The notes: generated by a model from the sequence alone, not told the origin. 64,000 nucleotides of DNA from Azorinus chamasolen (GCA_963576725.1 OY755247.1:10837534-10901533), one strand, 5' to 3'. Counted from the first letter of the stretch, positions 40,183 through 50,232 are shown. A program made the numbers and translations.

Positions 40183-40784
40183 AGTATAAAACCCCCGTAT
40201 GTACAGTACTCTGAAACTTAGTTCTGTTTCCTTTAAAGATGTATTATGCGCATTCTTCGTATTAACCAATCAACACCAGAAGCTGTACATGTACATACAA
40301 TGAAAAGAATGCTTACAACCCATTTTCCGACAGGATATGTTTGTTCAGCTAAATATTATCGCTATCCGAATACTGCTGAATTCTTTAAAAGGAGCCCCCT
40401 TTTTAGAAACGGGGATTCTGTACGGAAATAGGTGGACATCTTCGGCCAAGTTCAGAATGTCTCCGATTCTATTTCGGAACAACGCTTTGAATATTGATTA
40501 GGTTGTTACCACATGTACAATGACTGACACTGGTTGTTGGCCTACATAATACATGTACATCGAATGATTCTTTCCGGTATGTAAATTTGAATCTTACGAC
40601 AGATTCCGGCCAGTGACGAAGGCTGTTCCGTTGGTTCCGTAGCAATCCATTTTTCTAAAAAAAATTCAACGCAAACAACCATTTACTGACCGTGCTGTTT
40701 AGTGTTAAATAAGTGTTAAGGTACCCAGATTCCAATTCTGAAGTCAATTCGAAACGCAAAATTTGCGGAAATTTGTGCCGCATA
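40183..40784. other. No recognisable feature
   Basis: GC slightly higher than its surroundings (40400-40660), but no recognisable coding or repeat signal. Confidence 0.4.
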
Positions 40785-40995
40785 CATCTTTAAAACTCAT
40801 AAATTTCACTTTGAATTGGCAAGCAGCTTGGATCCAGATGAGACGCCGTGTAACTCGGTATCTCATCAGAATCCAAGCTGTTTGACACCAAGTCAATAGT
40901 TCATCAAGTTTGCTCAAATCGAAAGTAGTCAAAAATGCGCTAGATCCAATTTTGAGCAAAACAAATTTATATTTTCAAAGTGGGATAAGGGTAAA
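40785..40995 (-). mobile_element. TTAA-C MITE, ends decayed
   Basis: GCAAGCAGCTTGGATCCAGA and TCATCAGAATCCAAGCTGTT hairpin with tip GCCGTGTAACTCGGT; then GTCAATAGTTCATCAAG as in other reverse copies. Confidence 0.75.
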
Positions 40996-41092
40996 TGTGT
41001 GTGTCTAACCTCTCAGGTGCATCTGATCGGTTAAGTAAATTAACGATTCGGTTGTGTGTTTAGGGAACAAATTCCAACTTTTTTAACCCTTA

Positions 41093-41299
41093 GCCTGTTA
41101 AGCGCGACCCAACTGACATTTGCAAGCAGCTTGGATCCAGATGAGACGCCGAGTAACTCGGCGTCTCATCAGGATCCAAGCTGTTTGACACTTTGTCAAT
41201 AGTATCTCAAACGCTTCAAAGAATCAGAAGTAAGTGACAGATTGGAGCAACAGATTAGAGCTTAAGCAGATTTCACTGTCACAGCAGGCTACTGGTTAA
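41093..41299 (-). mobile_element. TTAA-C MITE, complete
   Basis: TTAACCCTTAGCCTGTTAAG to CAGCAGGCTACTGGTTAA. Perfect hairpin arms GCAAGCAGCTTGGATCCAGA, tip CCGAGTAACTCGG. Confidence 0.92.
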
Positions 41300-41699
41300 A
41301 TTAGACTCACAGAACTGGGGGCCTTGTTGTGACAGGGCAGACATACGCTTTCACCTGGTGAAAACGGCAGCCTAAAGACATACCTGTCAAATTGACAAGC
41401 TTCTTGTCTGAACATCCGTCCTGCTTATTTTCATTATCTCAAATCAGAGATTTCAGCTTTTCTTTTGACAAGTAGAAAATAATACGGGTGCCAATTCTTA
41501 CAGTTTACGTTACTCTTATTCAAAATTTCCAATTTATTATATACAATAGTGACAGACACTTGTCGGAATGTCTTCTTTCTCAACTCCAGATAAAGCTTTC
41601 ATTAAGTCTGACTACTGCATATAACATAAATAACCTTCCTGTTCACTCAATATATACTAGTAAAATATGCAGTAACACGTGCTTATATTCGCCATTATA
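41300..41699. other. No recognisable feature
   Basis: The 145-codon frame 41488-41925 runs from here into a MITE and is not a gene. Confidence 0.45.
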
Positions 41700-42200
41700 C
41701 AGTAGAACCTGTCTTAACCCTTTCCCTCATTTAAACGTGTTTTCACGCATTTGCAAACAGAGCAGACAGACCCAGATCAGATGGCTCCTAGAGGAGCCGT
41801 CTGATCAGGGTCTGCTCTGTTTGCTAACAGAATTTGATAGAGCTGTTTATTTGCTTTCTAAAATGGCTACAATGTTCTACCTTCCATATTTCATTAAAAC
41901 TATTTTGTCCATGAATATTCAGTAGGTATTGAAAATTGGAATAAACATAGAACACGGAAAGGGTTCAGTGGTAATAAAGGCATGTCCAATTATGGGTCTA
42001 TAAGGCAGGTGGTAGCTTAATGCAGGTCAAAAGTAATACAGAAAGCCCCTATAAGTCCTTCTCATATGATCACTCAAAATATATACAATTCTGGACGTTG
42101 AAAACAGATGGTAGCTTAATGCATGAAAAAGTTGTGCAGAATGATTCTATATGAGCATTCTGCGTTATTTTTGCCCTACGTTAGAAAACATTTTATCACC
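41700..42200 (+). mobile_element. TA-D MITE split by TTAA-A
   Basis: CAGTAGAACCTGTC, TTAA-A insertion, then GTGGTAATAAAGGCATGTCC and GGCAGGTGGTAGCTTAATGC. It stops at the hairpin centre (AAAGCCCCTATAAG). A second core I hairpin scrap with arms GGTAGCTTAATGCATG and centre TTCTATATGAGC lies at 42100-42190. Confidence 0.7.
41714..41967 (+). mobile_element. TTAA-A MITE, nested
   Basis: TTAACCCTTTCCCTCATTTA to CACGGAAAGGGTTCA. Left tetramer TTAA, right TTCA; the undisturbed TA-D copy at 34557 has TTCA at this same position. Hairpin CCAGATCAGATGGCTCCTAG. Confidence 0.88.
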
Positions 42201-42373
42201 CCATGAATATTCATGGACAAAATCAATAAAATGGAACATGGAAAAGGAGTTGCATAATTAGTTCTATAAATTACCAAAAGCAAACAGAGCAGTCCCTGGT
42301 CAGACTGCTCCTGATCTGGGTCTACTCTGTTTGCAAGTGCATGAAAAGGTGTTTATATTAAGGAAAGTGTTAC
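42198..42373 (-). mobile_element. TTAA-A MITE, partial
   Basis: CACCCCATGAATATTCATGG to TTATATTAAGGAAAGTGTTA. Hairpin shortened at the tip (CAGACTGCTCCTGATCTGGG). Confidence 0.75.
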
Positions 42374-42469
42374 CGAAAACCTGACTGAACTTGAGAAACA
42401 ATAAACTCATACAAAACACACATCGCGAGTAAGCTGTTATGCAGAATTCAAATCACGAACTCATTCTCT

Positions 42470-42682
42470 TGACCCGTTACCTGCTGCAAAAAATGATGTC
42501 TGGAGACTGGTTAAATTCTGATCTTTTACAAAGTTCAAGTCTCTTGCTTCAGATTCGTTCAAGCGCTTGAGAAACAACTGTTGAATGAATGTCAAACAGC
42601 TTGAGTTACTCAGCGTCTCATCTTGATCCAAGCTGTTTTACAAATGTCAGTTAGGTCGCGTTTAGCAGGTCACGTGTTAATC
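42470..42682 (+). mobile_element. TTAA-C MITE, hairpin partly deleted
   Basis: GACCCGTTACCTGCTGCAAA to TTTAGCAGGTCACGTGTTAA. Left arm reduced to CAAACAGCTTGAGTTACTC. Shares its right TTAA with the next element. Confidence 0.8.
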
Positions 42683-43081
42683 CTTTGCATATTCATATAA
42701 AAAATAAAGACGTCATGAATATTCATTAGTCGATCTTTTATAATAGCATATGTACCCATGTACCCAGTTCTATTATACAGTGAAACCTCTCTATAACGGC
42801 CACTGAGTTACATCAAGTATTTTGTGTTATATGCAGGTGGCTGCTTAAAGCAAGGTGGAAGTAAAACAGAACGCTCCTATAGGAGCGTTCTGCTTTACTT
42901 TCACCTTGCTGTAAGCAGCCACCTGCACTAAATACCAAATAATTAACACAATTTAGTTGCCGTTATAGAGTGGTTTTACTGTAATTTCATAAGCAATTAG
43001 AGCAGACAAAGGAGCCGTCTGAGCTGGGTCTACTCTGTTTGCATATGCGTGAAAATGCGTTTATATGAGGGAAAGGGTTAA
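42679..43081 (-). mobile_element. TTAA-A MITE hosting TA-A
   Basis: TTAATCCTTTGCATATTCAT to GAGGGAAAGGGTTAA; interrupted by TA-A at 42778-42981. One hairpin arm largely lost. Confidence 0.88.
42778..42981 (-). mobile_element. TA-A MITE, complete, nested
   Basis: CAGTGAAACCTCTCTATAAC to GTTATAGAGTGGTTTTACTG, TA on both sides. Perfect core I hairpin. Confidence 0.93.
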
Positions 43082-43315
43082 AGTCATATTCACATTTGTA
43101 CCAGTAGCTCAAATACTTAGTGTCATCTAATTCACGATAAACCACTGATATGGGACTATTATTTCGACTCTAAGCATAACCATGCATTAAGAATGTTAAA
43201 TATTGCATTATTATAACGCATGTCATAAGCATAAAGCATACCAGAGCAACATTAGAATACACAAGGATATCGCTTTTACAAGCACATTAATAAAACATGG
43301 GACTATTAAAAATAA

Positions 43316-43405
43316 TGTGACTGTTTAAAGCAGAACAAAAGTAATGTAACAAGCTCAAAGAGGAGCTTTCTGTAATACTCTTATCCTATATTAAGCTATC
43401 AACAT
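43316..43405. mobile_element. Core I hairpin fragment
   Basis: GTGACTGTTTAAAGCAGAAC with AAAGTAATGTAACAAGCTC and opposite arm GAGCTTTCTGTAATACTCTT. No termini. Confidence 0.6.
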
Positions 43406-43480
43406 CTTAAAACATTCCAGTAGTCGCTCTTGACGACAGGTCCGCGGTATATGAGGATGGGCAGATCTTATTTTATACTA

Positions 43481-43671
43481 CAGTAAAACCTCTCTTAACT
43501 GGAATTCTAGTAGAGAAGAAATTAGGCAGGTGACTGCTTAATGCAGGGTAAACGTCATGCAGAAAGCTCTTCTAGGAGCTTTCTGCATGACTTCCACACT
43601 GCATTAAGCTGTCACCTGTCTCCAAGACCGATATTTATACTAAATTTAACGACCTGTTAAGAGAGGGTTTG
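43481..43671 (+). mobile_element. TA-B MITE
   Basis: CAGTAAAACCTCTCTTAACT to GTTAAGAGAGGGTTTGTAT (right end mutated). Hairpin AAGCTCTTCTAGGAGCTT. A TTAA-A scrap with CGGCTCCTTTAGGAGCCG follows at 43725-43795, and a core I scrap at 43915-43970. Confidence 0.88.
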
Positions 43672-43970
43672 TATGGAGAATGCTACCGTATTCAGACATG
43701 GATTTGGACAGACGAACTTGGGTACATAGTGCAAACCCAGTTCAAACGGCTCCTTTAGGAGCCGTATGATCTTGGTCTTCACTAGTTGCTATTACTTCAG
43801 TCTAATCTAAAGTTTCAAAAAGGTCCCAAACTGTCTTGTTCAGCTGTACATGTACAACGTTGTAGAGAGAGGAAACTAGGTGTACCGAATACTAAGAGCA
43901 AATGAAATATATTGCTGGGCGAACGTTATGCAGAAATCTCCAAAAGGAACCTTTCTGCTTTACTTTTGTT

Positions 43971-44199
43971 TTAACCCATTACCACATAGGCTATTTTTAG
44001 ATCCTGCCTCTTTACATAAATCTACCGAAAAGGAGCATTAACTAGAGAAAAGGAACATTTTAGAAATTTGTAATTTGAAACTATTGTGATAAATAGAGCA
44101 TTTGCTCCTATAGGAGCAAATGCTCTATTTATCACAATGGTTTCACAAAGTGACTTTTACAGAGTCGTCAAAAGTCGTCAATATGATGGAATGGGTTAA
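43971..44199 (-). mobile_element. TTAA-B MITE, complete
   Basis: TTAACCCATTACCACATAGG to ATATGATGGAATGGGTTAA. Perfect hairpin, centre TTTGCTCCTATAGGAGCAAA. Confidence 0.93.
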
Positions 44200-44226
44200 A
44201 TAAGCAGCAGTTTACTTATTCAGTCA

Positions 44227-44486
44227 TTAACCCTTTCCCTGTTCAATATGCATGTAAGAAATAATGAAATAATGAATATTTATTAGCTTATTGTTATACA
44301 TGTAGTGTAAACTTTTAAAAGTAATATTTTGCTTTGACAAAAACTATAGTATCACACCTTTATCATGTCAAACGCAAAAAAGAGCAGACCCTGATCAGAC
44401 GGCTTCCATTGGAGCCGTCTGATCTTGGTCTACTCTGTATGTCAATGAAAGGCGTGAAAGAGCGTTTATATGAAGGAAAGAGTTAA
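44227..44486 (-). mobile_element. TTAA-A MITE, complete
   Basis: TTAACCCTTTCCCTGTTCAA to ATGAAGGAAAGAGTTAA. Hairpin GACGGCTTCCATTGGAGCCG. One base separates it from the next copy, in opposite orientation. Confidence 0.9.
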
Positions 44487-44487
44487 G

Positions 44488-44736
44488 TTAAACCCTTTTC
44501 CTTATGTAAGCGCATTTTGGCGCATCTGCAAACAGAGAAGACCCAGATCAGACGGCTCCTTTACGAGCCATCTGATCAGGGTTTGCTCTGTTTGCTTATG
44601 GTATAATATAGATCTGATTCTAGAGTTTCTGCATGAGCCAAAACGTCATGTGTTCATATGCCATTATAAAAATAATCTTATAAATATTAATGACGTCATC
44701 ATTTCCTACATGAATATTCATCAGGGAAAGGGTTAA
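44488..44736 (+). mobile_element. TTAA-A MITE, complete
   Basis: TTAAACCCTTTTCCTTATGT to CATCAGGGAAAGGGTTAA. Hairpin CGGCTCCTTTACGAGCC. Perfect TGACGTCA at 44691-44698. Confidence 0.9.
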
Positions 44737-45016
44737 GCGATTATTACAGAAATGTTCCGTTGTATTTATCCAGCGTCGTACAATGGTGTGCAACCTATCA
44801 GGGCTGGATTTCCAAAAACACAATTAATTATGATTACAGAAGTTGGCATTTGTTTTCCTTACCTCCGTTTTTGGTATTCCCAGAACTTCTCTCCTATATT
44901 TAACACTGTCGTTTGGTAAACTGTATCATCTTCAGTGGCGTATCTAGTTATACGCACGTGCGATGTATCAACCTGAAAGTTGAAAACATTATTATGGCCA
45001 AAATAGTATAAAAAGA

Positions 45017-45352
45017 GTGTTCGGAGGAACACATGTGTCACCTGTTCGCAGCTGACACAAAAACTGTTAATATGCTGGAGTGAAATCAAAACAAAGGAGA
45101 GTAACTCAAAAAGTATTGCATGTAGAGTGATGGACCTTACTTAAATTATTGGTCCTCAATGAGAGGAAAACACATGTGAAATTTGAAAGCTCTATAATGA
45201 TTAGTTTAGAAATGACAGCCAAACAAAGAAAGTTTGACGGATATACAGACAGACGGACAGACAGACGGCCAAACAGACAGACAGACAGACAGGCAGACGA
45301 CGGAAAATAGACCCCTAAGTGACACACTGCCTCTCGGCAGGTGACACAAAAA
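45017..45352 (-). repeat. SR-1 repeat with GACA microsatellite
   Basis: GTTCGGAGGAACACATGTGT to CTCGGCAGGTGACACAAAAA. Same arrangement as 14555-14850. Subterminal inverted GTGTCACCTG and CAGGTGACAC suggest a DNA element, but no target duplication is visible. Confidence 0.72.
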
Positions 45353-45394
45353 TCGAAGTCTACCCTCTAACATTCTGTCTTGTAAATGCAAGCT

Positions 45395-45590
45395 TTAACC
45401 CATTCCCTCATATTGACGCATTTTGACGTCTCTGGAAAAGTCACCGTTTGAAGGAGCAAATGCTTTTATTTATCACATTGATTTCAAATTTGTACAATTC
45501 TAAATTTTCCAGGGGGAGCATGCTCCCGTACTTCTATAGCCACGGTGCGTACATTACATTTGAATTCAGCTACATCCCTGACCTTAAATA
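45395..45590 (+). mobile_element. TTAA-B left part joined to an unclassified repeat
   Basis: TTAACCCATTCCCTCATATT, hairpin left arm lost, GGAGCAAATGCTTTTATTTA, then at 45511 GGGGGAGCATGCTCCCGTAC and TAGCCACGGTGCGTACATTA as at 15128-15205. Confidence 0.65.
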
Positions 45591-45783
45591 AGAATATAAC
45601 AAGGGTATACGAAATAGTAAATTCTATGGATGGTTTGACCCATTAGGTGTCAGAGGAAAGCTAGAAAATAGTGGAAAATGTATCAAAATGCGGATGATTC
45701 AGTCACTCTTTGGATAGCTGAAATATTAAAATTTGCATCTAATATGAATTCGCTCCATAGATTTATGTTGTCAATTTGTTAGT

Positions 45784-45994
45784 TATTCCTTTCCCTACTA
45801 TTCACGATCAGACTCGCATTTGCAAACAGCTTGGATCCAGATGAGACGCCGAGTAACTCGGCGTCTCATCAGGATCCAAGCTGTTTGACGCTCGATCAAT
45901 AGTTAAATAAAATCTTGATCAAATCGGAAATAGTCCAAATTGCATTTGATCTAAACTTAAGCAGTCGTTTTTTTTCTCTACAGAGCAAGGGTTG
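45784..45994 (-). mobile_element. TTAA-C-like MITE
   Basis: TTATTCCTTTCCCTACTATT to CAGAGCAAGGGTTGA. Perfect 33-bp-arm hairpin around CCGAGTAACTCGG. Ends differ from TTAA-C, closer to TTAA-E. Confidence 0.75.
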
Positions 45995-46263
45995 AAAGAG
46001 ACTGTGCATATTATGTCGTTTGAAATTTTCCTTTCCTGCGTTTCCTAGGAATGTAATTTTGAAGGATAGTTTGCATATAAATCAAAGTTGACAGTTTACA
46101 CCATGTTAGTGTATAAATGTAAAGACAGATTTCTAACACTATCTCCAAGCATATCCTGATATAATATCCACGTAAATGATGTACACATTTTGCCAAACAA
46201 TACACATTCCCGTACAGGAGTACACTATACTGTTTATTTGGCCTTTGGGTTTCTCTGTAGGTG

Positions 46264-46502
46264 TTTAACCCTTTATTACATGAATATTCATGAAGGAAAT
46301 AAACCCATTTGCTCCCACGATCCCATATATTGGACGTAAGCAAACAGTGTAGACTCTGATCAGAGTCTACACTGTTTGCTGATAGGAATTTCAATACAAA
46401 ACAAAACGAAATTGAAAAATTTAGGCCAGGCACCCCTTAGATAAAAAATGGAATAATCCAATATATAAACATGGAAGAATCCACTGGGAGCAAATGGGTT
46501 AA
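46264..46502 (+). mobile_element. TTAA-D MITE after a TTAA-A scrap
   Basis: A 36-bp TTAA-A scrap (TTTAACCCTTTATTACATGA) precedes TTAA-D, which runs 46300-46502 from AAACCCATTTGCTCCCACG to GGGAGCAAATGGGTTAA. The hairpin here is the simple AGTGTAGACTCTGATCAGAG form, without the tip of the 1262 copy. Confidence 0.85.
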
Positions 46503-46653
46503 TATTAATCTTTAACGTGCTTTCACGGCATCACTCAAAAAGAGATGGTTGACAACAGAACACGTAGAATTATATCTATTCTATATCATATGGGCAATTA
46601 GCACACTTGGATACAGAGCAACAGGTTTAGTTTTTATCGGGTTTTACACCGTT

Positions 46654-46899
46654 TTAACCCTTTCACCGCCAATGTCGCATAAATGTCCCACGACAAATGG
46701 TGCAGTTCCTTATCAGACGCCGCCTTTTCAAGGCGGCGTCTGATAAGGGACTGCACTTTTTGTCTCAATCTCTATTTCTGTATATGTGGTTTATTCCATT
46801 GAAGTTGCATTTATTTATCTCATTTCCTTATTGTACGGAATGCTTTAACAAAAATGTGAATGTAGTAGACAATTAGAAAGTTGGTGCCGAAAGGGTTAA
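46654..46899 (+). mobile_element. TTAA-F MITE, complete
   Basis: TTAACCCTTTCACCGCCAAT to GTTGGTGCCGAAAGGGTTAA. Perfect hairpin GACGCCGCCTTTTCAAGGCG. Reference copy. Right TTAA shared with the next element. Confidence 0.93.
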
Positions 46900-47124
46900 C
46901 ACATTACCCCCTAGTGACGCATTTTTGCGTCTCTATAAAATTCACATTGTGAAACCATTGTGATAAATAGAGCATTTGCTCCCATAGGAGTAAATGCTCT
47001 ATTTATCACAATGGTTTCAAACTACACAATTCTAAAATTTTCCTTTTCTCTAATTAATGCTCCTTTTCAGTAGATTATTTCAAAGAGGTTGGGTCTAAAA
47101 ATAGCCTAGGAGATAATGAGTTAA
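46896..47124 (+). mobile_element. TTAA-B MITE, abutting TTAA-F
   Basis: TTAACACATTACCCCCTAGT to AGGAGATAATGAGTTAA. Hairpin centre TTTGCTCCCATAGGAGTAAA. Confidence 0.9.
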
Positions 47125-47251
47125 CAGTATTTCAGTCCTATCACGACGTCCAGCTAATTACAGGTGGAGGAAGACACAATAGGTTCTTCTGTGCAAGGAA
47201 CAGATTGCATTGTTTCATGCAACGAAGAACATTCAAGTAGAACACCAGACA

Positions 47252-47330
47252 ATAACAGATAAACGTGCGTACTCAAATACTAAAATCGTCATTTCTCCAC
47301 CAAACCCTATGTTATGACCACTCTTTAGAA
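47252..47330. mobile_element. HP-1 MITE, left half only
   Basis: CAGATAAACGTGCGTACTCA to CCTATGTTATGACCACTCTT; cut inside the left arm. Confidence 0.75.
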
Positions 47331-47399
47331 GTTAGGTAAGTTGGTGAGCACGTGACATGTCCTTGTGTTATAAACAAGGATTGTGTGTACATCTAGATT

Positions 47400-47592
47400 T
47401 ATATAATGCGCCCACTTTATGAATAAACATACGTAGCTTTTTAAAAACGCTATGCAGGATGAAGGTAACGCAGAAGGCTCATGTAGGAGCTTTTTGCATA
47501 ACTTTCGTCCAATACTTTAAGCTTCCATCTCTCTTTAAGAATCAGAATAAGACCCTTTATAATTATGTGGTCATATAAGATAGTGTTTAACT
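47400..47592. mobile_element. TA-H MITE
   Basis: CACTTTATGAATAAACATAC (as at 28790), core I hairpin ATGCAGGATGAAGGTAACGC with centre GGCTCATGTAGGAGCT, right end TAGTGTTTAACTG then TA. Left terminus lost. Confidence 0.65.
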
Positions 47593-47605
47593 GTATGTAT
47601 GATTT

Positions 47606-47813
47606 GCAAACAGTAAATCTCCATCTGACAACTCCAGTAATAGTCGTCTGATCAAGGTCTGCTCTGTTTGTTTATGAAATACTACAGTAAAACCTCTCTA
47701 TAAAGATCACTAAGTTGTGTTAATTAGTTGTTATTTAGGGCAGGTGACTGCTTAAAGCAATGTGAAAAGTAAAACAGAAAGCTCCTATAGGAGTGTCCAT
47801 GGAGTAAATAATT
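47606..47813 (+). mobile_element. TTAA-A remnant hosting a TA-A remnant
   Basis: GATTTGCAAACAGTAAATCT to GTTTGTTTATGAAATAC, then the TA-A fragment 47684-47795, then the TTAA-A tail CATGGAGTAAATAATTAA. Right TTAA shared with the next copy. Confidence 0.75.
47684..47795 (+). mobile_element. TA-A MITE cut at the hairpin centre
   Basis: CAGTAAAACCTCTCTATAAA after TA, ending AAAGCTCCTATAGGAGTG. The entire right half is missing. Confidence 0.88.
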
Positions 47814-48059
47814 AACCCTTTCCTTAAGACAAACGCTTTTTGACGCATTTGCAAACATAGTAGATCCAGATCAGACGGCTCTCATTGAATCCGTCTTACC
47901 AGGGTCTGCTCTGTTTGCTTATAATATGATATAGATCTGATTCTACAATTTTTGCCAAGCGAAACATTGCATTGAAAGGTTTACACTACAAACATTCAGA
48001 TAATAAATAATCATAATTCCATTGTTTGATTCATAAATATTGAACAAAGAAAAAGTTAA
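47812..48059 (+). mobile_element. TTAA-A MITE, complete
   Basis: TTAACCCTTTCCTTAAGACA to CAAAGAAAAAGTTAA. Hairpin tip disrupted (GGCTCTCATTGAATCC). Shares TTAA with both neighbours. Confidence 0.82.
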
Positions 48060-48305
48060 CCCTTCGCTTGCTAATCGCGTCAATATACCTACCTGTAAAT
48101 AGTGAAGACCCAGATGAGACAGCTCCTGCAGGAGCTGTCTCATCAGGGTCTGCACTATTTACAAGTTGATTGTGCAATCAGTGCACTCCACAGCAGTGAT
48201 TGCTCAGCGAAATACGTGTACACAGTGAAGATATATGTAAGTATACATCAGAGCATGGGTAAAGAAGGAGAAATGTATTTTAAAATTCAGCAAGAGAAGG
48301 GTTAA
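48056..48305 (+). mobile_element. TTAA-E MITE, complete
   Basis: TTAACCCTTCGCTTGCTAAT to CAGCAAGAGAAGGGTTAA. Perfect hairpin, centre AGCTCCTGCAGGAGCT. Close to the 1721 copy over its length. Confidence 0.92.
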
Positions 48306-48321
48306 GTACGATATCATTCAC

Positions 48322-48491
48322 CAGAGCTCCAGATAAGAAGCGTAAATCAACACATTTTAATCAATAACTCCTATATTTCTCCGCTAAACCCTATACTCTT
48401 CCAGACGATTCTAAAGAGTGGTCACAGTAAACGGTTTGGTGTAGAAATTACGATTTTAGTATTTTGGTACGCATCGTTATCTGTAGCTCTG
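48322..48491. mobile_element. HP-1 MITE, left arm deleted
   Basis: CAGAGCTCCAGATAAGAAGC to CGTTATCTGTAGCTCTG. AACCCTATACTCTTCCAGAC runs almost straight into the right arm GATTCTAAAGAGTGGTCACA. Confidence 0.85.
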
Positions 48492-48569
48492 AATTATACA
48501 ACATCATATGCAGGTAATTATGATTACATCTTCATAGAAACTCATTCAATGCGTTCTATAATCCTTTAC

Positions 48570-49243
48570 CTAACCCTTTCCCTCATATAAACGCCTTTTC
48601 ACGCATTTGCAAACAGGGTAGACCCAGATCAGATGGTTCCTATAGGAGCCATCTGCTCAGGGTCTGCTCTGTTTGCTTTTGACGTGATATATATCTGATT
48701 CTGCAGTTTCGGTTAAAGAAAAATCTTCAACTGAAATGTTTACATTATAAAAATTGAGCTAATAAAAATAATGTCGTCATTATTTCTTACATAGTTTAAA
48801 CGTATTTTATTTCCATTCTATACATACATTGGAAATGGGGTTGGGTCACAAGTTCTGACAACATTAGTTTCGACCCTCCCCCTTCAAAATTATATACAAT
48901 CAAAAATACAATGGTGATTTTTCCGATTACATACAGCTAGTAAGTATATAACAAAGAAACAAAAACAATGTGAAAAAAATAGATCGAGAGAGAGTGAATA
49001 GAAGAACGACAGACAGATAGATAAAGAGGAAAAGAGGGATGGAAGAGACAGAAATTGCATGTGAGAGAGAAAGACAGAGAGTTTACAAACTATCCCCGAA
49101 TCAACCAGATGATCAGATGACTAAGGCATTTGATTTTGAATATACAGATAGAGAAAGACGCATTGCATATAAAGACACAACTTAAAACCTCTGTGTTTTT
49201 TTCATGAAATTTCTTACATGAATACTGAACAGGGAAAGGATTG
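48570..49243 (+). mobile_element. TTAA-A MITE hosting a 416-bp insertion
   Basis: CTAACCCTTTCCCTCATATA, hairpin CAGATGGTTCCTATAGGAGC, TTATTTCTTACAT, insertion, then TTTCTTACATGAATACTGAA and CAGGGAAAGGATT. End tetramers decayed. Confidence 0.85.
48793..49208. mobile_element. 416-bp insertion with 11-bp target duplication
   Basis: Bounded by ATTTCTTACAT at 48782-48792 and 49209-49219, which occurs once in other TTAA-A copies. The insert has a GA-rich middle (AGATCGAGAGAGAGTGAATA) and no inverted ends. On the minus strand AATAAA lies about 15 bases before its end, without a poly(A) tail. Type unknown. Confidence 0.75.
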
Positions 49244-49274
49244 TTAACAAATATTAATGCCAAGAGACAATGCC

Positions 49275-49444
49275 TTTATATATTGTGTTTAGCTGGTTTT
49301 AATAGTTGTATATGAACAATGAAGCTGTTGGCCATGACAGAAACATTAGAATTAAATCTATGTTATTTCAAAATCAAGCGGAACAGAACATTTCCATTCT
49401 TAACCCAGACCCTTCTGGTATTTGTCTACCCTGTTTGTAAATGC
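49275..49444 (-). mobile_element. TTAA-A MITE, old remnant
   Basis: GTTGGCCATGACAGAAACAT and GTCTACCCTGTTTGTAAATG mark a decayed reverse copy. Confidence 0.55.
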
Positions 49445-49696
49445 ATAACCCTTTACTCCATGAATATTTATGTAAGAAATAATGACGTTATGGATATTAA
49501 CTACTAGAGTTTTTGTTTTAATAGAACATGAACACAGAAAACTTTGTCCAAGGCATAAACTGTAGCGCAACATCTTTAAAATGCAATAAGCAAACAGAGC
49601 AGACCCTGATCAGACGGCTCCTATATGAGCCGTCTGATCTGGGTCTACTCTATTTACAAATGCGTAGAAAAACACATTTATGGAGGAAAGGGATAA
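49445..49696 (-). mobile_element. TTAA-A MITE flanked by ATAA
   Basis: CCCTTTACTCCATGAATATT to TTATGGAGGAAAGGG, with ATAA on both sides. Hairpin CGGCTCCTATATGAGCCG. Confidence 0.85.
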
Positions 49697-50084
49697 TAGA
49701 TATAGTGAAATTCACCAATCTTATTACATCTTTCCTTCACAAATGGTGTTATTTGACAATTCATATAGCTGATACCAGACACAAAACACTTATCTTCAAT
49801 ACCACATTGATTAAACTTGTTATATCTATCATAGCTGACAAGTTCAAATTATGTTTGTGTGTTGCACGTCTCCAGGGCTTCGAGTAGTTTGTTCTATATG
49901 GCTTTGCCAAATGAATATGTTGGGGTTTTTTGATAGACTATATTCGTTCAAAAGACATCAATTTCCCAGAAGTAAAAACAACTTTCTGATTTATGCAATA
50001 GATCTGTTATGATAAGGTTATGTAAATATCAACTTCAATGCGATATTGTTAAGACAACATTAGCGAGACAATCTAAACATACCC
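49697..50084. other. No recognisable feature
   Basis: Plus-strand frame 49528-49887 runs out of the TTAA-A copy and has no motif. Confidence 0.4.
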
Positions 50085-50232
50085 AGAGAGAGGTGCATAC
50101 TCAAACAGTGAAATCGTCCTTTCTCCACCAAACCCTATGTTTTGACTACTCTTTAGAATCATCTCTTGAGTGGTGAAGAAATAAAGAAGGTATTTTTGAA
50201 AATGGTTTTTATTTACGTATCCTATCTAGACC
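50085..50232. mobile_element. HP-1 MITE, right arm deleted
   Basis: GTGCATACTCAAACAGTGAA, CTCCACCAAACCCTATGTTT, hairpin left arm to ATCATCTCTTGAG, then GTGGTGAAGAAATAAAGAAG and ATCCTATCTAGACC. Confidence 0.7.

Noticed and set aside
41488..41925. 145-codon plus-strand frame
   Set aside because: Its second half is a TTAA-A MITE and TA-D terminus; the first half has no recognisable motif.
46011..46433. 140-codon minus-strand frame
   Set aside because: Crosses into a TTAA-A scrap and the TTAA-D element, no motif recognised.
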